From assembly GCA_020247545.1 (NCBI GenBank), contig JADCIX010000005.1:124001-188000 (forward strand): a stretch of 64,000 bases of DNA. Direction: 5' to 3'. This document shows positions 26,294 through 35,261 of this stretch, one piece after another. Source of the DNA: Rhodocyclaceae bacterium (lineage in GTDB: Bacteria; Pseudomonadota; Gammaproteobacteria; Burkholderiales; Usitatibacteraceae). Position numbers and translations under genes: made by a program. Position 1 is the stretch's first letter; the number at the start of each line of letters is the position of its first letter. The notes under the pieces were generated by a model. The model saw only the letters and a list, made by a program, of their open reading frames with translations. It did not search any database and was not told the DNA's origin.

Positions 26294-28306
26294 ATGACTT
26301 ATTTCGTCACTGGCGCGACGGGTTTTGTCGGCAAGTTTCTAGTCACCAATCTGCTCAAGCGCGACAGCGGGAAAGCGGGCACAATTTACGTACTCGTGCG
26401 CAAACAGTCGATGAAAAAATTTGACGAGGTCGTCAAGTGGTGGGGCCTAGATCCCAAAACACAAAGACGTGTGGTCGCCATTAACGGTGATCTGAGCAAA
26501 CCGAAGTTAGGCTTGGCACCGGCCGACATCACCAAACTCAGGGGTAAAGTAGCGCACTTCTTTCACCTCGCCGCCATCTACGACATGGCCGCTGATGCTG
26601 CGTCGCAGGGTGTGGCGAACATCGATGGCACCCGAAATGCAGTTGAACTCGCCGAAGCCATCAAGGCGGGTTGTTTCCATCACACATCTTCTATCGCCGC
26701 TGCCGGTTTGTACGACGGTACATTCCGCGAGGACATGTTTGAAGAAGCCGAAGAGCTTGATCATCCCTACTTCCGCACCAAACACGATTCTGAAGCCATT
26801 GTTCGTAACGAATGTAAAACGCCGTGGCGCGTTTATCGCCCCGGCATGGTGGTAGGTCACAGTAAAACGGGTGAAATCGACAAGATCGACGGCCCGTACT
26901 ACTTCTTTAAGCTCATTCAAAAGATGCGCAAGATGTTGCCGCAATGGATGCCGACAGTCGGCATTGAAGGTGGCCGCATCAACATCGTGCCGGTGGATTA
27001 TGTGGTCGATGCGATGGACTATATCGCGCACAAAAAGGGGCTCGACGGCGGCTGCTTCCATTTGACTGATCCGGAACCAATGCGTATCGGTGAAATTTTG
27101 AACATGTTCGCCAAGGACGCACATGCGCCGCAGATGACGATGCGTCTGAACGCGAAAATGTTCAGCTTCATGCCCGATTACATCCTGCAAGGGTTGATGT
27201 CGGTCGCACCGGTTCGTCGTGCGCGTAACCAGATCCTGAACGACTTGGGGATTCCAAAGGATATCTTCTCCTTCATCTCCTACCCAACCAAGTTCGATAA
27301 CCGGGAGACCGTAAAGGCATTAAAGGGCTCTGGTATCGGCGTGCCCAAACTTCAGGACTACTCGTGGCGTCTGTGGGATTACTGGGAACGCAACCTCGAC
27401 CCTGACCTTTTCATCGACCGCACGCTCCGCGGTAAGGTTGAAGGCAAAGTGGTTGTGGTTACCGGCGGTACGTCCGGCATCGGCGAAGCGACTGCGTTGA
27501 AGATGGCGGAAGCCGGCGCAAAGGTTGTGATCGTCGCGCGCGACCCAGAGAAGGCAAAGGAAACGCTGGCCAAGATCAAGGCGGCTGGTGGCACCGCCAA
27601 GTTCTATTCTTGCGACCTCTCCAGCTTGGACGATTGTGACAAGCTAGTCGCCGCCGTGTTGAAAGACTTCGGCACGTGCCACTATTTGGTCAACAATGCG
27701 GGCCGCTCAATCCGGCGTGGCATCGCGAATTCGTTCGACCGCTTCCATGACTTTGAGCGCACTATGTCGCTAAACTACTTCGGCAGCTTGCGACTCATCA
27801 TGGGCTTCCTGCCGGCAATGATGAAACAAAACAGCGGCCACATTATCAACATTTCCTCGATTGGTGTGCTGACACAAGCGCCACGTTTCTCCGCCTATGT
27901 GGCTTCTAAAGCCGCACTTGACGCCTTCGCAGGTTGCGCCGCATCAGAATTTGTGGATAACAACATCCACTTCACCACGATCAACATGCCGCTGGTGCGC
28001 ACACCGATGATCGCCCCGACCAAGATGTACAACTCGGTACCTACCCTCTCGCCCGAGCAGGCGGCTGACTTGGTGGTTGAAGCGATCGTCTATAAGCCTG
28101 TCCGTATTGCCACACGTTTGGGTATTGCCGGCGCGATTCTGCACGCGGTGTCGCCGAAGCTCACCCAGATCATTCTGAACGCAGCATTCCGTATGTTCCC
28201 GGATTCGACCGCCGCACAGGGCAAGAAGGGCGAAGCGGCGAAGGAAGTTGAGATGACGCCGGAAGCGGTGGCGTTTGCGCAGATTACGCAGGGTATTCAC
28301 TGGTAA
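26294..28306 (+). CDS. Two-domain fatty acyl-CoA reductase (alcohol-forming, Maqu_2507 type)
   Basis: The 670-residue product fuses two Rossmann reductase modules. The N-terminal extended-SDR/male-sterility-like domain (about 1-375) has TGATGFVGKFL and an active-site YFRTK near residue 159. The C-terminal classical SDR (about 378-620) has VTGGTSGIGEA, NNAGRSIRRG and YVASK near residue 534. The layout and many stretches (VYRPGMVVGHSKTGE-like, GPYYFFKLIQKMRK, DYWERNLDPDLF, FDRFHDFERTMSLNYFGS) match the Marinobacter enzyme that reduces acyl-CoA via aldehyde to fatty alcohol. With WS/DGAT nearby it completes a wax ester pathway. The ATG follows GAGGAG; the longer frame upstream is unsupported. 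Confidence 0.92.
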   Translation: MTYFVTGATGFVGKFLVTNLLKRDSGKAGTIYVLVRKQSMKKFDEVVKWWGLDPKTQRRVVAINGDLSKPKLGLAPADITKLRGKVAHFFHLAAIYDMAADAASQGVANIDGTRNAVELAEAIKAGCFHHTSSIAAAGLYDGTFREDMFEEAEELDHPYFRTKHDSEAIVRNECKTPWRVYRPGMVVGHSKTGEIDKIDGPYYFFKLIQKMRKMLPQWMPTVGIEGGRINIVPVDYVVDAMDYIAHKKGLDGGCFHLTDPEPMRIGEILNMFAKDAHAPQMTMRLNAKMFSFMPDYILQGLMSVAPVRRARNQILNDLGIPKDIFSFISYPTKFDNRETVKALKGSGIGVPKLQDYSWRLWDYWERNLDPDLFIDRTLRGKVEGKVVVVTGGTSGIGEATALKMAEAGAKVVIVARDPEKAKETLAKIKAAGGTAKFYSCDLSSLDDCDKLVAAVLKDFGTCHYLVNNAGRSIRRGIANSFDRFHDFERTMSLNYFGSLRLIMGFLPAMMKQNSGHIINISSIGVLTQAPRFSAYVASKAALDAFAGCAASEFVDNNIHFTTINMPLVRTPMIAPTKMYNSVPTLSPEQAADLVVEAIVYKPVRIATRLGIAGAILHAVSPKLTQIILNAAFRMFPDSTAAQGKKGEAAKEVEMTPEAVAFAQITQGIHW

Positions 28307-28373
28307 GTTTTTTTGATACGAACCGGCGGGGGTGCATCTCAGCAACAACGCTCCCGCCTCTTCCGGACCTACC

Positions 28374-28850
28374 ATGACACTTATAGCGACTCCGGTGCCA
28401 ACGCCGGTAGAGCTTCAGATAACGCTCACCCAAGCCGCAACACGCGGCGACGCAAAGTCACTTCCCTACGCGGGTGAAGTCACGCCTCGGGAAGCGCACC
28501 AGTTGCAGGAAGCGGGCGCAAAAATCATCGACGTGCGGTACGGGTTTGAACATGAATACGTGGGGCGTATCCACGGCTCAAGCTTAGTCCCTTGGAAGAT
28601 CTATCCCGAGGGAACCACCAATCCGAAGTTCATCGAACAATTGAGCGCCGTCGCCTCTCCAGACAATATCGTGCTGCTACTTTGTCGAAGTGGTGTACGT
28701 TCGCACGCGGCAAGTATCGCTGCGGCAGCCGCCGGATATACGAAAGCCTACAACATCATCGGCGGTTTTGAAGGCGACCTCGACACGAATGGTCACCGCG
28801 GCAACGTCAACGGCTGGCGCCATAACGGATTGCCTTGGGTGCAAAGTTAG
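28374..28850 (+). CDS. Rhodanese-like sulfurtransferase
   Basis: The 158-residue product is one rhodanese domain: AHQLQEAGAKIIDVRYGFEHEYVGRI forms the front half and VLLLCRSGVRSHAAS holds the catalytic cysteine in a six-residue loop typical of thiosulfate/persulfide sulfurtransferases. It has no signal peptide. The ATG at 28,374 gives about 30 residues before the domain. It lies 67 bp after the acyl-CoA reductase gene and converges with the GDPD gene, whose stop overlaps its end by 4 bp. No functional link to lipid genes is evident. Confidence 0.88.
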   Translation: MTLIATPVPTPVELQITLTQAATRGDAKSLPYAGEVTPREAHQLQEAGAKIIDVRYGFEHEYVGRIHGSSLVPWKIYPEGTTNPKFIEQLSAVASPDNIVLLLCRSGVRSHAASIAAAAAGYTKAYNIIGGFEGDLDTNGHRGNVNGWRHNGLPWVQS

Positions 28851-29866
28851 CGACGACGTAACGCGATTACGCGGTCCGGATAGTCGCTAATGATCCCATC
28901 GACCTTCCACATCAGCATCTGTTCGATGTCTTTGGGTTCGTTCACGGTCCACACCACCACCTTGAGTCCCAGCGCTTTGGCTTCGGCAATTTTTGCGGGC
29001 GTGACATCACCAAAGTATGGCGACCACGTGTTGCCCACCGCCGCGCCACCGGCAGCCTTCACCATGCGCGGCACGGAGTCGCCATACTCACGTGCATTGA
29101 TGCCCGCAGTCCAAGCAGAGCCTTCACGATTGCCTGCGCCGATGTTATCCATCCATTTTTGTTGCACAGTTAGATAAACCGTGGGGATGTTAGGCGCGAG
29201 TCGCTGGCTGATCTGTAACGTGCGCCAATCAAAACTCTGAATGGTGACGCGCGAGGCCATGTCGTTCTCACGAATAACCGCGAGCAGCTTCTCGACAAAC
29301 GCTTGCGGTGAAACCGTTTCGTTGCGCGCCATCGGCGAGAGCTTGGTTTCGATATTGAAACGCACCCGAGCGTCACCTTTTTGTTTGACCAGCATAAACA
29401 ATGCCGCAAGCGTCGGGATACGCGTGCCATCGATCGACTGTTGTGACGAAAAGCGTTTGGCGTACTCTGTGCCTGGCTGGATGCGGCCCACATCAAATTG
29501 CTGAATCTCAGCATAGGTGAGATCGACTAGACACCTGCCGTACTTGTTGTCCTTCGATGTCGGCAATACCCAAGCACCTGAAGCATCGCGAACGAAGTCG
29601 GGATTCAGGCACGGGTCATGTGAAATCACCACGACACCATCTTTGGTGACCCCCGTATCGAGCTCAAGTACATCGACCCCGAGCTCGAGCGCTTTGGCAA
29701 ATGCAGGCAGGGAATTTTCCGGCAGCAAACCGCGCGCGCCGCGGTGGCCGTGCACTTCCGTCAGGGACGCACAGGCACTTAAGGTTGCAAAAGTACAAAC
29801 CCCAATAAAGACGGGCATCTTCCGACAATAATGCCTGAAAACGCCCGTGGTTATTAGACTTTTCAA
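28847..29866 (-). CDS. Glycerophosphodiester phosphodiesterase family lipoprotein
   Basis: GDPD enzymes hydrolyse glycerophosphodiesters to glycerol 3-phosphate and an alcohol. After a lipobox (ATLSAC) the protein has the catalytic HGHRGARGLLPENSLPAF, ELDTGVTKDGVVVISHDP, FNIETKLSP and a C-terminal VVWTVNEPKDIEQ with GIISDYPD, all GDPD hallmarks. Two starts are possible. The TTG at 29,866 gives a charged signal-peptide n-region and sits 6 bp after the amidohydrolase stop. The ATG at 29,818 leaves a signal peptide without basic residues. The 5' end overlaps a full copy of the dispersed repeat. The product should be anchored in the outer or inner membrane facing the periplasm. Confidence 0.9.
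   Translation of the reverse strand: MKSLITTGVFRHYCRKMPVFIGVCTFATLSACASLTEVHGHRGARGLLPENSLPAFAKALELGVDVLELDTGVTKDGVVVISHDPCLNPDFVRDASGAWVLPTSKDNKYGRCLVDLTYAEIQQFDVGRIQPGTEYAKRFSSQQSIDGTRIPTLAALFMLVKQKGDARVRFNIETKLSPMARNETVSPQAFVEKLLAVIRENDMASRVTIQSFDWRTLQISQRLAPNIPTVYLTVQQKWMDNIGAGNREGSAWTAGINAREYGDSVPRMVKAAGGAAVGNTWSPYFGDVTPAKIAEAKALGLKVVVWTVNEPKDIEQMLMWKVDGIISDYPDRVIALRRR
29811..29864 (+). repeat. Dispersed stem-loop repeat, copy D, overlapping the GDPD start
   Basis: ACGGGCATCTTCCGACAATA continues to TGAAAACGCCCGTGGTTATT and AGACTTTTC, matching the repeat consensus across its whole length; CGGGCATCTTC pairs with the GAAAACGCCCG half. Read on the minus strand it supplies the first codons of the GDPD gene from the TTG start, and contains the alternative ATG. 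Confidence 0.7.
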
Positions 29867-29872
29867 ATGGAA

Positions 29873-31969
29873 CTACTTCGTGTCAACCGGTGCTTTTACA
29901 TTTATCAACGTTGGCGCAGCCACAAACGGCTTCACGCCAACCGCCGCATAAAGTTCCGCCGGGAATTGAATGGCGCCAGATTTCATCACCAAACTCACTT
30001 TACGAATATCGCTGATGTTTTTCGACGGGTCACCCTCGACCAAAATCAAATCCGCATCCTTACCGACGGTAATTGAGCCGGTGCGTTCGAGTACCTGCGA
30101 GTACTTCGCGCCGTTCCATGTTGCGATCTTCAGCACTTCCGCCGGCGAGATACCTGCCATGACGTACAACTCCAGCTCGCGGTGAAGAGTGAAACCAGCA
30201 ATGTCATCCGTGCCAGCGAGTAACGGCACACCCGCTTGGTGCATGAGTTTCACAAAATCCATCAACTTCTGATAAGACTTTTTGAACGCTGCCTCGTTCT
30301 TACCCGTCACATCCATCGAGTTTGTCAGCCAGGCACGACGGATCGCGGGTGGGACGTTGTTCGCCACATTCTTGAAGGATGGATTTGCCGCGCCCTGGCG
30401 TTGCAAGAACATTGCTTCAAACGCGGTCATGGTCGGGTCAACCGCGGTCTTGCGATCAACCAGAAGTTTGATGAAGTCCTTCACCTGGGCTGACTCAAGA
30501 TCAATCTGATTCGCGTTGTCACCAACGAGATAAAAGCGTAACAAGGTACGTGTATCGTCATCGCCCTTCACCAGAAAGTTAAGAATGACTTGGTTGATGT
30601 GCTGGATTTCGTCGTAGCCGGCACGCACCGCTTCTTCTGCACGCATAAATGCCGGAATGTGCCCGCTGACACGAATGCCGCGCTCTTTCGCGTAGGCCGT
30701 AATTGGCGCAATCCACTCAGGGCGCATCGAGTTGTAAAGCTTGATTTGACGGAAGCCGTTCTGGCTGTAGAAGTCGATCGCACGTTTTGCGTCGTCCACA
30801 CTCTTTACCGTGATGCCGCCGCTGGCTTTGTATTGGCTGTCGCCTTCGATAAAACCGGTCGGCACAATATGCGGACCGATGGAGGCACCGGCATCGATTT
30901 TGGTGGTTAGGTCCGCCAGCGCTTCATTGATGTTGCCCATATCGCGCAGCGTGGTCACCCCACCGGCAATCTGCAGCACTGAATCCCACGGGCTGGTATG
31001 GCCGTGCATGTCAAACAAGCCTGGCAACAGCGTTCGCCCTGTCCCATCTATAACGGTTGCGTCCTGCCGGATGGTGGAGTTCGGTGGATACACCGCAGCG
31101 ATCTTGCTGCGGTTTATGTAGACGTCCGACGGGCCGCGCATTTGTGCGGCCTCAGAATCGAACCAACGCACATTACGGAACACCGTTATACCGGCAGGTG
31201 TCTTTACGTACTTCGCAGCCATTTTTTTCAGCGTGATGCCGTCGGCGTCGAGCTGTGTCTTAAGCAACGCATCCGCGTTAGCCTCCCAACCACTCTCGAG
31301 CGCCGAGAACCCCGGTGAAACCACACCCAACATACCGGCTGCGGACGGCGTGGCGGTCTTCCACATCCAAACGTAACTCGGCTCAAGCCCAAATCCTGCG
31401 ATGGCATAAAGCGTCACAGGTTTCTTAACCTTACCGTTGGTCACCGTCGAATCGAGAATCTTCGAGATGGAAAGTTGCCCGCTTGGCAGCGCCTCGAGTT
31501 TGTTGTCCTTGGCCTTTAGCAACGCGCGTGCCGTGATGGCACTCGTCTCCAAGCTGCTCTCCACGGGGACGTACATCGCCGTGGCAGCGGCTGACTCGCC
31601 CGCGTCGGCCTTGGATTTCCAATTGGCTTTGCCATCTTTACGAGAGAACGTCTCGGCAATCGGCGCGCCGAAGGTGGATTTTCCGGTTGCGGTGAACGAC
31701 GCAAGTTGGCCATTCGAGTCAAGTGTGATGTCCTCAAAAATGTCCGGTCCGCGTCCATTCTCCCGGTAGCTGAATTCGGTCTTGATCTTACTGTCGGCAA
31801 GTTTAGTCACTGTCTGTTTCCCGGCAACCCGCCCTTGGATCGTAATGACATGCACAACTGGCGCGGCCGCTGACATTGAGGATTTAGAAGCCGCCATGCT
31901 TGTATTGCCAACGCTAACAAGTCCCAGTAAAACTGCGACGCTGAGAAATCTTGAAATTTGTGTTTTCAT
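29873..31969 (-). CDS. Exported amidohydrolase-family metal-dependent hydrolase
   Basis: The 698-residue product has a signal peptide (MKTQISRFLSVAVLLGLVSV then GNTSMAA). About 250 residues of N-terminal domain follow, and then an amidohydrolase barrel with GLFDMHGHTSPWDS (HxH-type metal site), RVSGHIPAFMRAEEAVRAGYD, IQHINQV, LLAGTDDIAGFTLHRELELYV and a closing beta domain (GSITVGKDADLILVEGDP). These enzymes hydrolyse amide or ester bonds, often in dipeptides or xenobiotics, in the periplasm here. The ATG follows AGGTGAGTT. The GDPD gene follows closely, suggesting cotranscription. Confidence 0.88.
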   Translation of the reverse strand: MKTQISRFLSVAVLLGLVSVGNTSMAASKSSMSAAAPVVHVITIQGRVAGKQTVTKLADSKIKTEFSYRENGRGPDIFEDITLDSNGQLASFTATGKSTFGAPIAETFSRKDGKANWKSKADAGESAAATAMYVPVESSLETSAITARALLKAKDNKLEALPSGQLSISKILDSTVTNGKVKKPVTLYAIAGFGLEPSYVWMWKTATPSAAGMLGVVSPGFSALESGWEANADALLKTQLDADGITLKKMAAKYVKTPAGITVFRNVRWFDSEAAQMRGPSDVYINRSKIAAVYPPNSTIRQDATVIDGTGRTLLPGLFDMHGHTSPWDSVLQIAGGVTTLRDMGNINEALADLTTKIDAGASIGPHIVPTGFIEGDSQYKASGGITVKSVDDAKRAIDFYSQNGFRQIKLYNSMRPEWIAPITAYAKERGIRVSGHIPAFMRAEEAVRAGYDEIQHINQVILNFLVKGDDDTRTLLRFYLVGDNANQIDLESAQVKDFIKLLVDRKTAVDPTMTAFEAMFLQRQGAANPSFKNVANNVPPAIRRAWLTNSMDVTGKNEAAFKKSYQKLMDFVKLMHQAGVPLLAGTDDIAGFTLHRELELYVMAGISPAEVLKIATWNGAKYSQVLERTGSITVGKDADLILVEGDPSKNISDIRKVSLVMKSGAIQFPAELYAAVGVKPFVAAPTLINVKAPVDTK

Positions 31970-32024
31970 AACTCACCTTGAAAGTAGACGCACAACTATC
32001 ACACAACTTTTGCCAGCAACAAAA

Positions 32025-32669
32025 CTACTTGCACTCCGCGGCGAAAGGCGGGTCGGCGTCGCCGTATTTTAGTTTGATCAGCTTCGCTGTCGGGCTGTCT
32101 ATCGAGCGCGGGTTGACGATTGACAAGACAAAGAGATCGGCGTGTTGTGAATCACAGATGTTCGACACGGTCACCCCACTCAAGGCTTTAACGATCAGCG
32201 GTAAGGTATTACTATGCCCAACGACCAGAACAGTCCCCTTTTTTGTGGTGCGGGCAGCATTAACTGCCGCAACCACATCGGCGATATGCGCCGCCGTCTC
32301 CCCGCGCTTGACGACTAACACTACCGGCTTGATACCCAATTTGGTTGCCAGCGGCGCTGCGGTGGCTTGTGTGCGTTTGAGATGCGTTGTAACGATGGCG
32401 CCCACGCCAGCATCCACTAATGCGTCAGCCAAGGCCTCTGCGCGTTTGACCCCCGCAGTCGACAGACTCGGGTCAGCTGGATCATCTGTCCCCTTTTCTG
32501 CGTGGCGCACGACGACGACCAGTTCGGATTGCGCCGCAGTCAGCGCCTGCGGTTGCGACGTTTGGGCAGCCAAAGTCTGTGAATTCATCAACAGTGGTAG
32601 CGCAAGACAGCCCACTGCCCACACGAAGTGGGGCGGCACGTTATATTCGATAAACCATTGTTTGGGCAC
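32025..32669 (-). CDS. Exported histidine phosphatase-superfamily protein
   Basis: The product of about 214 residues has the RHG-type phosphohistidine motif VVVVRHAEKG, then SLSTAGVKRAEALADAL, TTHLKRTQATAAPLA and a C-terminal VVGHSNTLPLIV with the second catalytic histidine. It is preceded by a hydrophobic export signal (VWAVGCLALPLLM, cleavage near TLAAQ). A GTG at 32,669 preceded by GCGAGGAGAG is the best start; the frame stays open to 32,726. It lies upstream of the amidohydrolase gene on the same strand. The substrate is unknown. Confidence 0.82.
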   Translation of the reverse strand: MPKQWFIEYNVPPHFVWAVGCLALPLLMNSQTLAAQTSQPQALTAAQSELVVVVRHAEKGTDDPADPSLSTAGVKRAEALADALVDAGVGAIVTTHLKRTQATAAPLATKLGIKPVVLVVKRGETAAHIADVVAAVNAARTTKKGTVLVVGHSNTLPLIVKALSGVTVSNICDSQHADLFVLSIVNPRSIDSPTAKLIKLKYGDADPPFAAECK

Positions 32670-32790
32670 ACTCTCCTCGCATTTTCCATGACGACGGCCT
32701 AGATGATAAGTGCCATTGCACGCCAACCCGCCTACTCACATAGGCATCAATCGCACCAAGATCCAGCCATAATGCATCATTCGCCTGCTA

Positions 32791-35187
32791 GTGTGGGATC
32801 TTGTGCCACACAAAAGTCGTTCTATACGAGTGCTTTATGTTTTCCTTCCGTTTTACTCCATCGCCCAAGTAGTATTCGCACTGCCGCCAAAAGCAGCACT
32901 GCGTTCAACCATAAATACCCGCGTGACTTTATCCAAACGTTGCCTCCTCTGCGCCGCTATCACGATGTGCTGTGGCCACAGCGCTGCGCAAACTCCTGCT
33001 GCACCACCGACGCGGGAGCCTGCTAAAGCTGAAAAGTCTGATAGGTCTGAAAAGACCGAGAAGGACGCTGCCCCGCCGACAAAGCCTGCGGCCACGACAG
33101 CCACGAAGCCCTCCCCAAAGACCGAATCCATCGAGGTCACCAGCGGGCAGGTTTATGACGAGCGCAAAGACGACACGGCAACCAAAGTGGTGGTGAATTC
33201 GGCAGAGATTATGAAATTTGGCGACACTCAACTCGCCGACGTATTGAAGCGCCTGCCGGGAATCACCGTACAAGGAAGCAGTATTCGGATGCGTGGTTTG
33301 GGCAACGGCTACACCCAGATTCTCATTGACGGTGAACGCGCCCCGCCGGGCTTCACCATCGACCAGCTCTCACCAACCGCCATTGAGCGCATCGAAATCC
33401 TGCGCGCGGCAACCGCTGAATTCAGCACCCAATCGATCGCCGGTACGATCAATATTGTGCTGAAGAAAAAAGTCTCGCTCGCGCAGCGCGAAGTCCGCGC
33501 CGTGTATGCACAGGGTAGTTTCTATAAGTCACCGAGCGCTAACTTTGTGGTGTCGGACAAAGACGGCAACTTCTCGTATTCGGTGAATGGCTACGTTTAT
33601 GGAAACAAGACCAACTTTCCCTATTCGGGTACTGAAACAGGCTTTGATGCACAGGGGAACCGCATTCTGTTCCGCGCCTCTAGCGGCCTCTCCGAAGGCA
33701 CAGGGAAAGGTGGCGGCATTGGGCCGCGCCTGAATTGGACGCTCAAAAACGGTGATACGTTGACGTGGGCGAGCTTTTTGAACTTCAACCACGGTGATGG
33801 CAAGGGTACGTTTCGCTACGATTCACTCGTTGGCAACCTACCGCCAACAAATTCATCTGTTTCTCGGTACGAATACGTCAACGACTTCGTCAGGACGGAT
33901 CTGAATTGGATCACCAAACTCGCTGAAGGCGCAAAACTCGACACCAAAATCGGTCTCTCGGTGAATGTGAATGGAAACAAAAACTACTCACGCGCTTTTA
34001 ACGCCGCCAATCAACAGAACCTAGATCGCAGCCTTGAAGTGTCCGGTCGCAACCGTGGTGTTACCTTCACTGGAAAGTATTCAACACCAATCATCGAAGG
34101 CCACTCGCTCGTTGCGGGTTGGGATACCGGCCTTACCAAGCGCCACGAAGAGAACAACCAGCGCGATATCGCCTTCCCCGGCGTATTGCCAACCATCACC
34201 CCCATCAACGCCAACGACGCGTTCGACGCCGAACTGCTCAAGCTCGCCGCCTTCGTGCAGGACGAGTGGAATGTGACTAAGCAGTGGTCGGTTTATATGG
34301 GTCTGCGTTGGGAAGGCATCACCACCACCAGTCAAGGCAACATCTTTACCGAGGTTCGTAATCGCTCCAGCGTTTGGAGTCCGATCGCCCAAACGCTCTA
34401 CAAACTACCTGATCGTAAAGGTGAGCAGATTCGTCTAGCACTCACCCGCACTTACAAGGCGCCCAACATTAACAACCTGTTTCCGCGCCGTGTGTATTCA
34501 GTCGACAACAAACCAACCTCACCAGATTACCAAGGCAATCCGGACTTGCGTCCTGAACTTGCGACGGGCATCGACATCGCGCTTGAAAAATTCTGGGACC
34601 AAGGCGCATCTGTCAGCCTGTCCGCGGCGGTACGGCGCATCACTGATTACAACCGCCAAGGTTTGCGCTTAATCAGCGGTCGCTGGGTACAAACGTTCAT
34701 CAACGACGGTCAGGCCGAAACCAAGAGCCTCGAGTTCGACGCCAAGTTGCCACTGCAGAAGTTCTACCCGACCGCACCTGGCATCGATTTTCGTATCAAC
34801 ATGAATCGCAATTGGTCGTCGGTCGATTCCGTTCCGGGGCCGAACAATCGTCTGGATGCACAAACACCGTTTAGCGGCACCGCAGGTCTCGACTACCGCA
34901 TGAAGAATGGTGTGGTGAGCGCGGGCGGCTCGTACAGCTTCCGCAGCGGCGGCGATGTTCGCACCGGCATCAATCAGAGTGCCTATCTGACCGCCAAACG
35001 TGACCTCGACATTTACGCGCTGTGGAAAGTCACGCCAAAAACGCAGCTGAGATTGACACTCTCAAACATTCTCAAACCGTCGTCCGTGAACGAAAACACT
35101 TACTTCGATGCGTTTGGTCGTACCGTTACGAGTACCAACACACCTTCGAAACCGAACGTGCGGTTGGGACTTGAAGTGAAGTTGTAG
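32791..35187 (+). CDS. TonB-dependent outer-membrane receptor
   Basis: This is an outer-membrane beta-barrel importer, about 798 residues from the first possible start; a GTG at 32,923 gives a cleaner signal peptide (LSKRCLLCAAITMCC, cleavage near HSAAQ). A Lys/Glu/Pro/Thr-rich linker precedes the plug domain (VVNSAEIMKFGDTQLADVLK, RLPGITVQGSSIRMRG, ILIDGERAPPG, SQSIAGTINIVLKKK-like). The rest is the barrel with NPDLRPELATGIDIALEKFW near the C-terminal third and a terminal VRLGLEVKL. It converges on the toxin-antitoxin genes. The ligand is unknown; the plug is of the type often found in xenosiderophore or peptide receptors. Confidence 0.9.
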   Translation: MWDLVPHKSRSIRVLYVFLPFYSIAQVVFALPPKAALRSTINTRVTLSKRCLLCAAITMCCGHSAAQTPAAPPTREPAKAEKSDRSEKTEKDAAPPTKPAATTATKPSPKTESIEVTSGQVYDERKDDTATKVVVNSAEIMKFGDTQLADVLKRLPGITVQGSSIRMRGLGNGYTQILIDGERAPPGFTIDQLSPTAIERIEILRAATAEFSTQSIAGTINIVLKKKVSLAQREVRAVYAQGSFYKSPSANFVVSDKDGNFSYSVNGYVYGNKTNFPYSGTETGFDAQGNRILFRASSGLSEGTGKGGGIGPRLNWTLKNGDTLTWASFLNFNHGDGKGTFRYDSLVGNLPPTNSSVSRYEYVNDFVRTDLNWITKLAEGAKLDTKIGLSVNVNGNKNYSRAFNAANQQNLDRSLEVSGRNRGVTFTGKYSTPIIEGHSLVAGWDTGLTKRHEENNQRDIAFPGVLPTITPINANDAFDAELLKLAAFVQDEWNVTKQWSVYMGLRWEGITTTSQGNIFTEVRNRSSVWSPIAQTLYKLPDRKGEQIRLALTRTYKAPNINNLFPRRVYSVDNKPTSPDYQGNPDLRPELATGIDIALEKFWDQGASVSLSAAVRRITDYNRQGLRLISGRWVQTFINDGQAETKSLEFDAKLPLQKFYPTAPGIDFRINMNRNWSSVDSVPGPNNRLDAQTPFSGTAGLDYRMKNGVVSAGGSYSFRSGGDVRTGINQSAYLTAKRDLDIYALWKVTPKTQLRLTLSNILKPSSVNENTYFDAFGRTVTSTNTPSKPNVRLGLEVKL

Positions 35188-35261
35188 GCGTGTGGTGCAA
35201 AAACAGATTGTCGTGGGCACTCTGCACTATTTCCGCGCAACAAATCCACCGCGTATCGCAA

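Noticed and set aside
26507-27190. Long open frame (227 codons) on the minus strand inside the acyl-CoA reductase gene
   Set aside because: It is antisense to clearly conserved coding sequence, is His-rich as expected of a shadow frame and has no known family.
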